A stretch of 64,000 nt of DNA from Clitoria ternatea (Eukaryota > Streptophyta > Magnoliopsida > Fabales > Fabaceae): NCBI GenBank assembly GCA_037962975.1, contig CM075669.1, forward strand, positions 85,728,001 through 85,792,000, read 5' to 3'. A program made the position numbers and the translations under genes. The notes beneath the pieces are model-generated. The model made no database searches and had not been told where the DNA came from. It saw only the letters and a list, made by a program, of their open reading frames with translations. Positions 21,237 to 31,898 of the stretch are shown one piece after another (position 1 is the stretch's first letter; every line of letters starts with the position of its first letter).

Positions 21237-23818
21237 GTATCACTCGGTTGGAAGGAGGTCCGAGTTAAAATAGCCAAACTTCCAGTTTCTGAGTAGAAGA
21301 TAGGCAAAATCCGAGTGAAAAGAATTCCGAATGAAGCATTTCCGGTCAGCAGCGAGTGAAGCATTTCCAGTCAGCACCGAATGAGTCATTTCACTCGATT
21401 TCCGACCCATTTTCAGTCGGTTCCGTGTCATTCTTTTCTCGCCCACTCCTGAGCCAATTTCTAATCGGTTTCCGAGTGACACTTCAGTCAGTCAGCCACC
21501 TTTCCCGAGTCCTTTTGGCCAACCAATTCCGAGCCCCCATACTTCAAACCTTCACCGAGCCACTTTTTACCCGTTCCCGAGTCATCTTTCTCCCAATTCC
21601 GAGACACACTTCACATATTTCAGTCGGATCCGAGTCATTGGTCACTCAGATTGTGGAGAGGAGATGAAGTCCGAGTCAGTTTTCACTCGGTTCCGACTCA
21701 ATTTCTTTAATTGCCCACTCAATCCAATTGACACCAACATGATTTCATTCGGTCTTTAGCATAAAAGGGGCCTTTTCCACTCGGATTTAGGTGGCAGAGT
21801 GAAGGCCGACCCCTTTTACACTCGGATTTAGGAGGCAACGTGGATGAATATTGACTGAGAGGGTGATTCGAGTCATTTACACTCGGATTTCCAACATTTA
21901 TACTCGGATTTCCAACATTCTCACTCGGATTTCCATAATTCTCACTCGGAATTCAACATTCTCACTCGGATTTCCATAATTCTCACTCGGAATTCTTCCA
22001 TTCTCACTCAGATTCTCACCAGGTCCCCCTGTTAGACCGTGCTAACTTGGATTCCACCACCCAAGTGGATCCAGGAATCCTGGGGGTGGCAGACAAGTGG
22101 CAAACAGGGGTGGAAGTGGGGGGAATTAAAAATTCCCACCCAGCCGTTGTCCCCCACTTCACTCTGGGTGGAGGCCTGAGCTGGCATTCCACTCGGAAGT
22201 GGAAGCCTGAGCTGGCCTTCCACTCAAACCAGCCTATAAATAGGCAAGGGGCTGAAGCTTTCAGCCCTTACAGATACTTACACACACACACCATACACAC
22301 TGCGCAGACCCTCACCATTCCCTTCTCCTCCTTCCTCTATCTAGCATCATTACCGTTCCTTTCTCCTCCTTCCTCTCTCCATCAGCCTACACACCATCCT
22401 CTCCCCTCAACACAACACCGCCCATTACTTCATACCTCTCAGCCAACACCGCCCAGCCAACCGTCCTCACCAAATCCAATCTCCTCACTCCACTCAACTT
22501 CAACACCGTCCCTCCTCTCACTGTCTCACTCGGTAAATCACTTCTCACTCGGTAAGCTACTGCTCTCATTCGGTTTCTGCTATTTCCACTCGGTTTCCTC
22601 ATTTTTCACTCGGTTTTTCCTTGTCCTCACTCGGTTTTCTGCTTTCATCACTCGGTTTTACCATTTTTACTCGGTTTTTCCTCTTTCTCACTCGATTTCT
22701 GCTATTTCCACTCGTTTTTTTGTAATTTTCACTCAGTTTTTGCCATTTCACTCGGTTTTTCTCTTCTCCCACTCGGTTTTCACTCATTTTTCCTCTATTT
22801 TCAGAATTTATTGTTTCCCTTTCTCTTTTGTAGCTTCTACTACCTTTTCTTTTCGTTTCATAGTAAAATATAATAAAGGGAAATAAATGCTTCTTATGTT
22901 TTCTTTCAAATCTAAATAAAAATCAATAAAAAGAAACCAATCATTTTTAAACAGTGTCGTACAGGAGCACTCCCGTCTACACAACCTCTTTAGGATTCGT
23001 ACACGTGCGAAGAACTTCGCCTTGTACGAGCTCCCCACCTCAATGATATCCATCATCATCTCCCAAGTCTTTTCCTAAAAGAAAAACATTCAGAACTACG
23101 TAACCCTGATTTCTTGATAATTCAAGAATACGTAGGAGCAGGACTTTAACTCCTGTTGGACCCATCTTTCTTATTTCTTTTTGCTGATTTATTTCCTTAC
23201 TTTCATGTTTCTTTCATAAATAGTTTTTTTTGGTTACTTCCGTGAAAATCAATTTAGACGTGACGTCTTATTGGTTTCCCCCTAGTTTTTGATTAAGCCT
23301 CACCATAATTCATAGGGAAGGGATACTTAGGACGAGACGTCCCGCTTATCTCTTTCCTATCCCTATTTTTTTATTTCGAGGATGTATAATTTAGGCGTGA
23401 CGCCTTATTAGCATTCTTTTCCCCTCTCTGTCTCATATCGAAGTCGAGTTTAATCCGGATGAAGTGCCCCATTGACCTCGCTTCGACATTCTATGTTTGT
23501 ACAGTTCTCTCACTCCACTTTGTCGTCTTTAAATAAAAAATACAACAATGAAAGGGAAGAAATAAACCATCTTTTGTAAGGCTATTTATGTTGCGCATTT
23601 TCAATCTTGGTACTGTTTTTGACAGGCGATGTAGAGTGCTAATACCTTCCCTACTCGTAACCGACTCCCGAACTTGAATCTCAATTTTTAACCAGTGCTT
23701 TACTGAACATAGTTTTTTCCAATGTTTTTCCTATGGATAAAAATGTTGGTGGCGACTTCCTGTTTTATTCCACCCATTCTCTCTTTCTCGCCGCGCCGTC
23801 GCGATTTAGGTTGCGACA
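21237..23818 (+). repeat. Related Ogre-like LTR, 3' portion, interrupted by the element on its left
   Basis: Collinear with the adjacent LTR but more diverged: CACTCGG words, TATA near 22231, leader hairpins (22954-23029), the CTACGTA hairpin (about 23095), the ACGTC hairpin train (from about 23247) and the same end TTGCGACA at 23818. The left part is absent because the Ogre/Tat-like element is inserted here and the rest lies before the window. Frames of 279, 83 and 103 codons in it are not genes. It is followed at once by unrelated gypsy coding sequence, so this is the right end of an inserted element or solo LTR. Confidence 0.85.
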
Positions 23819-24531
23819 ATAGGGTAATACATTCCATCACAAAACATAGTCCATTTAAGATTGTTTATGATTTTAACCCTCTAATTCCACTTGACCTTTT
23901 GCCCATTGATGTTTTTGACTCTTTCCTTCACTTAGATGGAAAGGCAAAGGCAAATTTTATAAAAGAATTTCATGAGAAGGTTAGAAACCAAATACAAACT
24001 AAAAATGAACACTATGCTCGTTGTGCTAACAAAAATAGGAAACAAGTCATTTTTAATGTTAGTGATTGGGTTTGGCTTCATCTAAGGAAAGAGAGATTCC
24101 CTAACCTTAGAAAGTCTAAACTTAATCCTAGAAGTGATGGTCCTTTTCAGATAATAGAGAAAATCAATAATAATGCGTATGTACTTGACCTCCCTAGTGA
24201 GTATAGGGTTAGTGCAATAATTAATTTTTTTTATTTAACTCTTTTTGATGTAGATGACTATGAAGATGATCTAGATTTAAAGACAAATATTCCTAAAGAA
24301 ACGGAGCATAATGAGGACATCATCCAGGAAGACCTTATCAAGATCCTAGATAAGGGCTTGGATAGTTTCAGTGGGCCCTTAACAAGGTCTAGGTCCAAGA
24401 AGGCTAAGGACACCATCCACACAACCTTGACTTCATTTCTTACCATCATGCATGGGCTCAAGCCCAAAGATGCACATTTGAAGACCCTTACCCTTTTTAC
24501 TTATACTATATTGGTAGATGGAGATCTTTGA
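23819..24531 (+). pseudogene. Ty3/gypsy integrase C-terminal fragment
   Basis: The open frame enters directly from the LTR end and continues to a stop at 24531. It matches the C-terminal part of plant gypsy polyproteins: a HSITKHSPFKIVYDFNP stretch, the basic helix around KANFIKEFHEKVRNQI, WVWLHLRKERFP, an LNPRSDGPFQIIEKINNNAY segment, then an acidic tail and GPLTRSRSKKAK. No chromodomain is visible. The start is cut by the LTR insertion; the upstream pol would lie left of the window. The first 32 codons of the longer frame (from 23722) belong to the LTR and not to this protein. It is a remnant. Confidence 0.85.
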
Positions 24532-24537
24532 GTATTG

Positions 24538-25080
24538 TGTTGGTTTTGTGGGCCAAACATCCTATTTTGTACATATTTTAGTTACATAGTTAACAAGGTT
24601 TAGAAAAGCCTAATGGGTCATAGGTTTAGGCCTTACATGGCTCTGCTTGCTTTGGGGCCACTTTAGGGCCTTATACTTAGTTTAGTGTTTTGGGCCTAAG
24701 CATTAGAGTAAGCCCAATCCCTTGGTTGTGTTTTCCATGCCTATATAAGGCCATCAATCATTTGTAAAAAGTTAATTGTGAGATTTTTGTGAGAATTTAG
24801 TGAGCATTACCTCATTTTCTCTCTAGCTAGTTTGCTAGCCTTGATTCCCTCTTATCCTTTAGGCTTCTCCTCCTAGAGGTGGCGACACACCTAGCTTATC
24901 CTCCAAGAGGTGGCACTAGAAACCATAAGAGAAATTCCCTCCATACACATTCCAACTCCTCCTTAATACCTTCCCTCCTAAGTTCTTCTAACCTATTCCT
25001 AAGCCATTAGCCTCCATAATTCCAATCATTATCCTCTCGGACCAAGATCACTTTTGTGCTTCCATTGGTGCTTCTATATC
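24538..25080 (+). repeat. Probable 3' LTR of the gypsy remnant
   Basis: Begins TGTGTTGG shortly after the integrase stop and carries a CCTATATAAGG promoter-like site near 24750, followed by leader-like sequence to about CTATATCA at 25080. The boundaries are inferred from the usual TG...CA form; there is no second copy in the window to compare with. Confidence 0.45.
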
Positions 25081-26525
25081 AAGAAATGAAGAAAATCAAG
25101 AAAGATGGGAAGGAAAGAGAGTCTAGATCACACAATTCAAGGTTCCTCTAACCTTAGCCTATACCATTTTTACCTATGTCGGTTTTCTTTATGTTTTTAT
25201 CCACTATTACAACTAAGATTCACATAAAAGAGTTTGTGTCTTCTTACACTGTAATTTTACAAACGCAACCATACTCTCGCATGCTTGTCCAAATAGTAAG
25301 AACTCAAAGATATATTGGTACTTAGAATCTAAATCCTTATGGTGATAATATTGATTCTATACTTAATTAAATGATTGGTGCACTTGCGAGCCTAAATATT
25401 AACATTTGAAATGACATATAGATATTATAATAAGACTTTCTTATTTTATTAAGGTATATATTAAAATTATAAGCTAATTCTTTTTGAAAATTTATTATTT
25501 AAAAATGTTATAATTATATTATAAATAAATATAGCAAATATATATCCTTGATAAAAAAAAACTTTTTACGTCAATTTTTTTTGAGTCATTGTTTTAGCGC
25601 AAGTATAGATACAACATTTTAACATCCTCTATTTTACAACAACTGATGTAATAACTACAATTTTTACCATTGTTTCCTTTCAACAAGTGAAAAAAGTTAA
25701 TTATTACCATATTCCATTTCCTGACATAAATTTTAACTTTAAACTTTTTATATATTTAAATAGGCTGACTTGTTAGGCCTTTTTGAAAGCCCATTATCTA
25801 ACCTAAATAATTTAAAATCTGATTATTTTACTGGATAACATTGGCTTAGACAAACTTAAGATATGATAGACTACAATAGGTCCCAAATAGATAATCTAAC
25901 TTATTTTCACATATAATCTTTATATGTTATATCTCACCATTTTACATTAGTGTAGACAAACTTAAGATATGATAGACTACAATAGGTCTCAAATAGATAA
26001 CCTAACTTATTTTCACCTATAATCTTTATATCTTATATGTTGTTTATAATAAGAGACAATTTAGTAAAACAAACTTATGACTTATAACTTATGACTTCTT
26101 AAGTAGTTTATAACTATAAGAGCTTATTAAAATAGAATTAGTTAGTAAAAGTAACTTAAATTGTATTAAATAACTTTAAAGCACACATAGTATCTTATTA
26201 TTATGTGAGAGATAAAAGTTGTCATTAAAAAAGGTAAAAGTTATAGCTAAGCAATTAATAAGGGAGCTTATAGATTTTGAAAAGTCATAAGTTTTCTCAA
26301 ATAGCTTTCCAACAGCTGAAAGCTTTTGAAAAGCTCCTAATTTTCTCCCACCAAATAGTTCGAGTAACTTTTAAAAAGCCATGACTTTTTCAAAAAGCAA
26401 TAAGTTTGTTGCACTAAATGGACACTAAGTAACGAGTATTGAAAAACATATTCAATTTGTGAATTAATACATTTTCAATTTTAGTCACACAAAATAAATG
26501 TAAATTTAACTTATGTTAGGTAGCA
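25081..26525. other. AT-rich intergenic sequence
   Basis: No gene seen. A segment of about 105 bp is duplicated in tandem (about 25847-25945 and 25953-26040, both with GACAAACTTAAGATATGATAG). The stretch 26050-26420, rich in ACTTATGAC-like words, may be a decayed MITE, but I could not find its ends. Confidence 0.5.
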
Positions 26526-26642
26526 TGTTGGAAGTCCTACATTGTCTGCCTCATCATATTTCACATGGTTTAAATACCTGTTGGGCAACTCCAACCATTG
26601 CCAATTGGTTTTGGGATGAAACCTTTAACATGGTATCAAAGT
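26526..26642 (+). mobile_element. TRIM-like or copia LTR with initiator-Met primer site
   Basis: A 105-bp stretch opens TGTTGGAAGTCC and ends TTTAACA. It is followed at once by TGGTATCAAAG (26631-26641), close to the initiator tRNA-Met primer site TGGTATCAGAG. This fits the left LTR and primer site of a TRIM or small copia element. I did not find a second LTR. Confidence 0.5.
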
Positions 26643-26799
26643 CAAAGCATTTCTTTCCGATTCTTATAGGCCAAGAGTTGCCCTTATTTTCTTATTTTCT
26701 TTTTATCTCTTCTCAAACACAACAAAAATTACTTTTAATTTTTCATAAAAATGTTATTTCTATTAAAAAATGTGTCTCATTTACTGAGTTTAAACATTA

Positions 26800-26880
26800 A
26801 TAATAATTATTATTATTAGTAGTATTGTTGTTATTATTATTATTGTTATTATTATTTTTATTATTGTTGTTATTATTGAC
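26800..26880. repeat. ATT/GTT-rich microsatellite
   Basis: Interrupted runs of TTA and TTG trinucleotides over about 80 bp. Confidence 0.8.
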
Positions 26881-27451
26881 ACATTGAATTAAATTGAAAT
26901 AAAATGTACTAAACTGAAGCATGTAATCTAAAAATCCATATAATTATGTTTATTGAAAAAGGAAAAAAACTGCAAACGTGAAAAAAAATAACTAAGGTCT
27001 AGTGGTGACGATGACAATGTACCATAGGGTCATTTAGGCGATGCCTCCTATGCTACTATTGGGAGTGGACATGCTAGGGGGCTTCTGCTCAGGCTAGGCA
27101 CGTTGCAGGGACTTTCTAAATTTATTATTTTTCTAAATTCTAATTTGAAATTTGTAAATATTTTTATCATCTATCTAGAGTTTAAAAATGTCAATATTTT
27201 CTAAAATATGATAGTGTAAAACATCCATCTTAAAGTTCTTACAGTTATCCTAATGAACCTTAAAACATAAAACAAAAATAACAAATAAGTTGCTAACATT
27301 GAACTTAGAGAAAATTCTAAGTGTTTCAAGGCTTTCTTTTTGTGTCACAAGCACGATGGTACTAATAGGATAACAAATGGTCCCCTCTATACTCTCAATC
27401 AACCAAAAAAACTTGAGAAAGATTGAGAGAAAATTTGAGAGAAATTTCAAA
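26881..27451. other. AT-rich left flank of the CACTA element
   Basis: No recognisable gene. A 66-codon minus-strand frame (27250-27450) has no family I recognise. The last bases, AAA at 27449-27451, are the left target duplication of the CACTA element. Confidence 0.5.
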
Positions 27452-28200
27452 CGCTACTAAAAAAACCCCTAATAGCTACTTAAAGTTAGCGACCGTATAT
27501 AGCTGTCACTAATTAATGACCGTATTAGCGACCGCAATGTAAAAAGGGACCAACAAAAGAAAATTAGTTACCAAATCAACGACTACCAAAACTTCGTCGC
27601 TAAACTTTATGAAAACCCATCGTTGTCTCCGTCGCTAAATAGAAACATGTTACTGATGTCGTTGCTATATTTCCCTCCACCATTTTTTTGGTTTCCCTCT
27701 GAAAGTTTTTGTTGGTGCCAACCTCAGCAACGAGCGCATGGCATCGCTAATGTTGTTATAGTTTAGCGACAGAGTGATCTCGATCGCTAAAGGTCCATCT
27801 CTAAAGTTGTTGCTAAGTTTGCCTCTTCCAATTTTTGGTTTTCCTTCAAATTTTTGGCTAATCCTCAAGTTAGCGACGAACATTCGGTGTCGCTAAATTC
27901 AGATAAGAATATTCATGGTCGAGCCTGTCGCTAATCACTACTAAAAACATCTAATAACTATTTAAAAACAGCAACCAGATCAGCGACCACATGGTAAAAA
28001 TTTGTCGTTGTTGTTCCTATCTCTAAGTTATTGAACCTAGCAATGTACATCTGTCGTCGCTAAACTATACACAATATATCGTCACTAGTGAGTCCATATT
28101 AGCGACGGGGGTGTTGTCGTCGATAAATATTGTCTGCCATATTGGTAAGTATGATATTAGTGAGGCTAGCAGCGACAGGTTTTGAGTCGTCGCTGAGCTT
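27452..28200. repeat. Left terminal inverted repeat and subterminal TTAGCGAC array
   Basis: After the terminal repeat come many copies of TTAGCGAC and GTCGCTAA in both orientations, the kind of subterminal motif bound by CACTA TNPA proteins. A second end-like sequence, CACTACTAAAAACATC, starts at 27942. Confidence 0.8.
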
Positions 28201-30316
28201 CGAATGAAATTCCTCAATCATTTGGCCTAAAATCACTTTTTCCATCTTTCTGCTTTGTCTTTGTCTCTGTTTCCATTTTCTTCTTCCCATATTGCTTCTT
28301 CTAACAACCTCTCTCTCTCCTTCAAGGTCCCTCCGACAACCCCAAAACTGGTCATCCCTCCTTCAAGGTGCCTCCCTCCCTCAATCTCGTTCAGTGGCTC
28401 CCTCATGACCTTGTCTGACATTGCTCTCTCTCTCTCACTTGACTCACGGCGGTGCCTCCTTCACTCAGTGACCCTGTCTGACTCCATCAATGCATCCCTC
28501 TCTCACTCGGTGCCCCACTGTCTCTGATGGCTTGTTGAATCCATTCAAGGTTAGTGTCTCCCTTAGCCACTCTTTGTACTCTATTTTTAAGTTTTAATTT
28601 GTTAAGAATGGAGATACTCTATTTAATGTGAGTATGTAGTGCTTATTGTAGTAAATAGGATAATAATTGTTTAGACATTCCCGCATTGAACACTTCAATG
28701 TTTTCCCTCATTTTCGGTTAGCTTTGGTTCCATATAATTCCCCAAATTGGAGGGGGGAAAGTATAAGATATGGAAGGGAATGAATTTTTTTCCTCTCCAT
28801 CTTATTACTTTGAATAATGTAAAAAAATAGGTCTTGATATCATTTTATTTGATTCTTTTTTTCTTGATTCAAACAAGTATATAACATCATAACTTTTCTT
28901 ATCCCAGAATGGATTTTGGATCCCAAAGTTGAACACAGGTTACAGGTCTATGTCATAGTATTAGTAACTCATTTGGGAAAAATATATCTCAGTTTAATTT
29001 GTTGTTTTGAAAATCTTAATATTGCAGTCACAATGTGGTTGTGAATAGTTAAAAATACTTGATATTATGGTCGCAATTATGGTTGCAGATGGCAATTTAA
29101 AACATTTAGTAGTGTTGTGTAGTGGAATGAATGAATGATGATAACAGTAGGAACAAAATTGATGGTCTCTTTTTCTCTCAGCGGTTGTAATAATAGATTT
29201 ATTTATCAGTCACGCTTGCCCTTTTCTTTTCATTATTCATCTATCTTGGGGTGGGTTTCCAATTAGCTAATGGTACTTTTCCTGAGCTTGTGATCTTAGA
29301 AACTAAAGCCAGGAAGTTCGCCATGTTTTTGTTTGCAATGTCTTCTCCTTCTTGTAGAAGTGAAGAAATTGCTCAATAGTTTCTCATATGTTTGGTTATT
29401 TGATGTATACTATGTTTCTTTAATTCGGTCATAGAATTCACAGTCATCAGTTCTTCACTCCTTGTTATTGCGTTGTATACAAGAGTAGACCAATTTCGGT
29501 CACTGTTTATCAGGTCACTAAGTCATACTTCTTTAACAGGTCCCTCGTTCTTTAACAGTTCATAGCGTATATGTAGATTTAGGCATGTCTAAAGAGGGAA
29601 TGGTTATTGTCACTCTGGTTCTCTTCTCAACTCGTTTAAATAGTTCTTTTTTTCATCTAAAATGTCATTCCTTTTTCTTTTGTTAAACAAACTAAAAAAT
29701 TAGAGCAAATATGTAAGATTTAATCAAGATATTTCCATGATTGCTTTATGAAAATGCTTTGTTTTAGGGATTTTTTTTTTTTGTTTGTTTAACTAAAGTT
29801 TATTTTATCAAATTTTAATGTAACTATATTTTCAGAACTTCAACTTGAATTCTTAGAAATATGTTTGATTTAACTGTAGTTGATTGTTGTAAGTATAGAA
29901 TTCAATGAGACATATTTAGTTCTTCAACTTTTAACTATGTAAATTTAATCCCTCAATTTTTAAGAATGCGTAATTTTTGTCCCTCTGTTAATCTTCATCA
30001 GATTTGTTAAAATTTCATATTGAATAAACACTAATAGCTTCCATGTTTACGATAGGAACACAACATTTTATAGCCCTGTGATGTTTTCCTTAATTATTTT
30101 ATTAAGATATATGCAAAATGCAAAATGCCCTGTGATATTAGGCATGTTTGAACTATAACTATAATTAATGATTTTCTAAAGATATATGTATAATCTTCAA
30201 TGCCATTACATGACATCTGTTATGAGATGAAATTAGCAACATTTGTTTAGAAAGTATAGTTGATTGAATCCAAGGTAGGATAATTGATCTTTTTAAGTGA
30301 TGTGGTTTGTTTCAGG
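28201..30316. other. CACTA interior without a recognised gene
   Basis: Begins with CT-rich leader-like sequence (28250-28530), whose 90-codon frame is low-complexity Ser/Pro. The rest is AT-rich. It may include introns or other parts of captured genes, but I recognise no coding exon before 30317. Confidence 0.4.
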
Positions 30317-30401
30317 ATTGTCACGTGGTAGGGACTGGGACATTTGCTTGTGGCGGCACCATTGTGGTAGGAGGAGACTTTATTGTTGAGAATATCACCC
30401 G
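30317..30401 (+). pseudogene. Captured pectinesterase-like exon fragment
   Basis: An 85-bp open stretch sits between an acceptor-like TTTCAG and a donor-like GTAATG. It translates to a Gly-rich beta-helix-like peptide with the phrases VVGTGTFACGG and GGDFIVENIT. These resemble the conserved GTGTFGCGT...GEDFIAENITFEN region of plant pectin methylesterases of the PME31 type, from memory. One exon alone cannot encode an enzyme, so this looks like a fragment captured by the CACTA element. The call rests on about 28 residues. Confidence 0.5.
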
Positions 30402-30520
30402 AGGTAATGTAAATTGTTGATGAAATTTATTGTTCCTTGTTTGCTCTTGTTGTGAAGGAAAATGAATCCATCCCTAAAATGTTGAATATTAGTTACCAAA
30501 AATCAAATGTAAGAAATTAT

Positions 30521-31522
30521 TATAAAACTAGTGTTCTTGAGAGATCTAAATTAATGTCTGAGATGTTATCACTTCCATTAATGCTCAAAATCCTCAACTT
30601 CTTTCTTAAGACTAGGTCTAGCTTCACACCAATCCTCACTTTTCAAAGCTTGTAACTGCAAACATCATATAATGTAGAGCGGAAAAAAATTATAGAATCA
30701 AGATAATCTAGTATCAACATGCCTTGGATACCCAGCTTCTAGTACTTTTCTACATATGTTAAAGGCTTAAAGCACTAATTAATGGATCTAATGTTGTATG
30801 TCATGTTCTTCTTCTTAGTTACTTGGAATTAAGACACAGAATATTGGAAACATAAAGAGAAATATTAAAACTAATAAGATCAATACGGGACCTGACAGAG
30901 ACACTGACTTTTCACAAGATTCACTAGCTACTGATCAAGCAGAAAGTTAATTGGAGAATCTCCATCACCTTAAAAAGTCACCATTCACTAATAATTCATG
31001 AACATATATATAGTAATACAATAATTGAAATGGAGCTTTAGAAACTACATAAAAGTCCCCATAACTCAAACAAAGAAAAAGGTATTATCTATAGATCCAA
31101 TCAACCTAAACAAGTGACTCATAATTGACATCAAAGAGTAACACCATGGGAAGAGTCTTAGATCTAATTCTCACTTAACATATTTTTTAAAGTGACTGAA
31201 GTCTTAATTAGGACTAAACCATGAGTATAATTGTCTTTAGTTATATAGATATTACAAGTGTAGCTAACATAAAAACAAAAAGATAATTAAGTAGAAGCCA
31301 ATTAAGAACCATGAATTCATTACCTGTGCTTGTAGTTTATGGTTGTGAGCTTTAAATGCATCATTTTCAGATCTAACTAATTGAAACTCCTTCTTGAGTA
31401 GTTGATATTCCTTCTCCAATTGCTTTATTTTACATCTGACCCTCTTATTCTGAAACCAAATGGCAATCTATCTTAGTTGCAACCCCAAAGCCTTAGCCAG
31501 TCCCACTTTCCTTTATACCTCA
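30521..31522 (-). pseudogene. Captured HD-Zip I homeobox-leucine zipper gene fragment
   Basis: On the minus strand 31522-31324 encodes the end of a homeodomain (RKVGLAKALGLQ, then a TAG where family members have Gln, then IAIWFQNKRVR) followed by a leucine zipper (KQLEKEYQLLKKEFQL...ENDAFKAHNHKLQAQ). It ends at CAG followed by GTAATG, a donor site. After an intron, an exon starting at 30657 behind TTTGCAG continues LQALKSED and, after a one-base frame slip, NGSDNISDINLDLSRT, the tail typical of ATHB13/23-like proteins. The nonsense codon and frameshift make it a pseudogene. The upstream part of the homeodomain continues at 45728 beyond the inserted solo LTR. Confidence 0.85.
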
Positions 31523-31898
31523 TGTAAGGATGCGGCTTTACACCATTAATATTAATAAAGATATCATTAATTAGATAATAAAAATTAGGGTAAATTTTTT
31601 TCGCATTTACAAGCCAATCGAAGAATGAAAAGAAAACCGTGAAATAAAACTTTAACAAGTAACCCTGGACCATTTTGAAAACCTACCCAATTATAAAGAT
31701 GTGAGAAGGTGGGTAAATTAAATCAAGAGTGCTCTCTAGATAATCAATCATATGATCATCAACAAGGGAAAGCGGAAGCATAATTTATTTCACGGAATAT
31801 AGAAGGGTATGAAAAAGGGTTCGAAGATACCCTAATTAAGTGCCAAATGCGGAAAATATGCATATAAGTTGTTATATACTCAAGTCATGGCTCAATGG

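Noticed and set aside
22047..22886. 279-codon ORF
   Set aside because: Runs through LTR promoter and CACTCGG array; low-complexity Phe/Ser-rich translation of repeats and not a gene.
23722..23818. N-terminal extension of the integrase frame
   Set aside because: These codons are LTR sequence fused by insertion, not part of the gypsy protein.
27250..27450. 66-codon minus-strand ORF beside the CACTA end
   Set aside because: No recognised family, AT-rich, and not supported by splice or promoter signals.
31473..31673. 66-codon minus-strand ORF ending WDWLRLWGCN
   Set aside because: It is the HD-Zip pseudogene read in the wrong frame and extended into the solo LTR.
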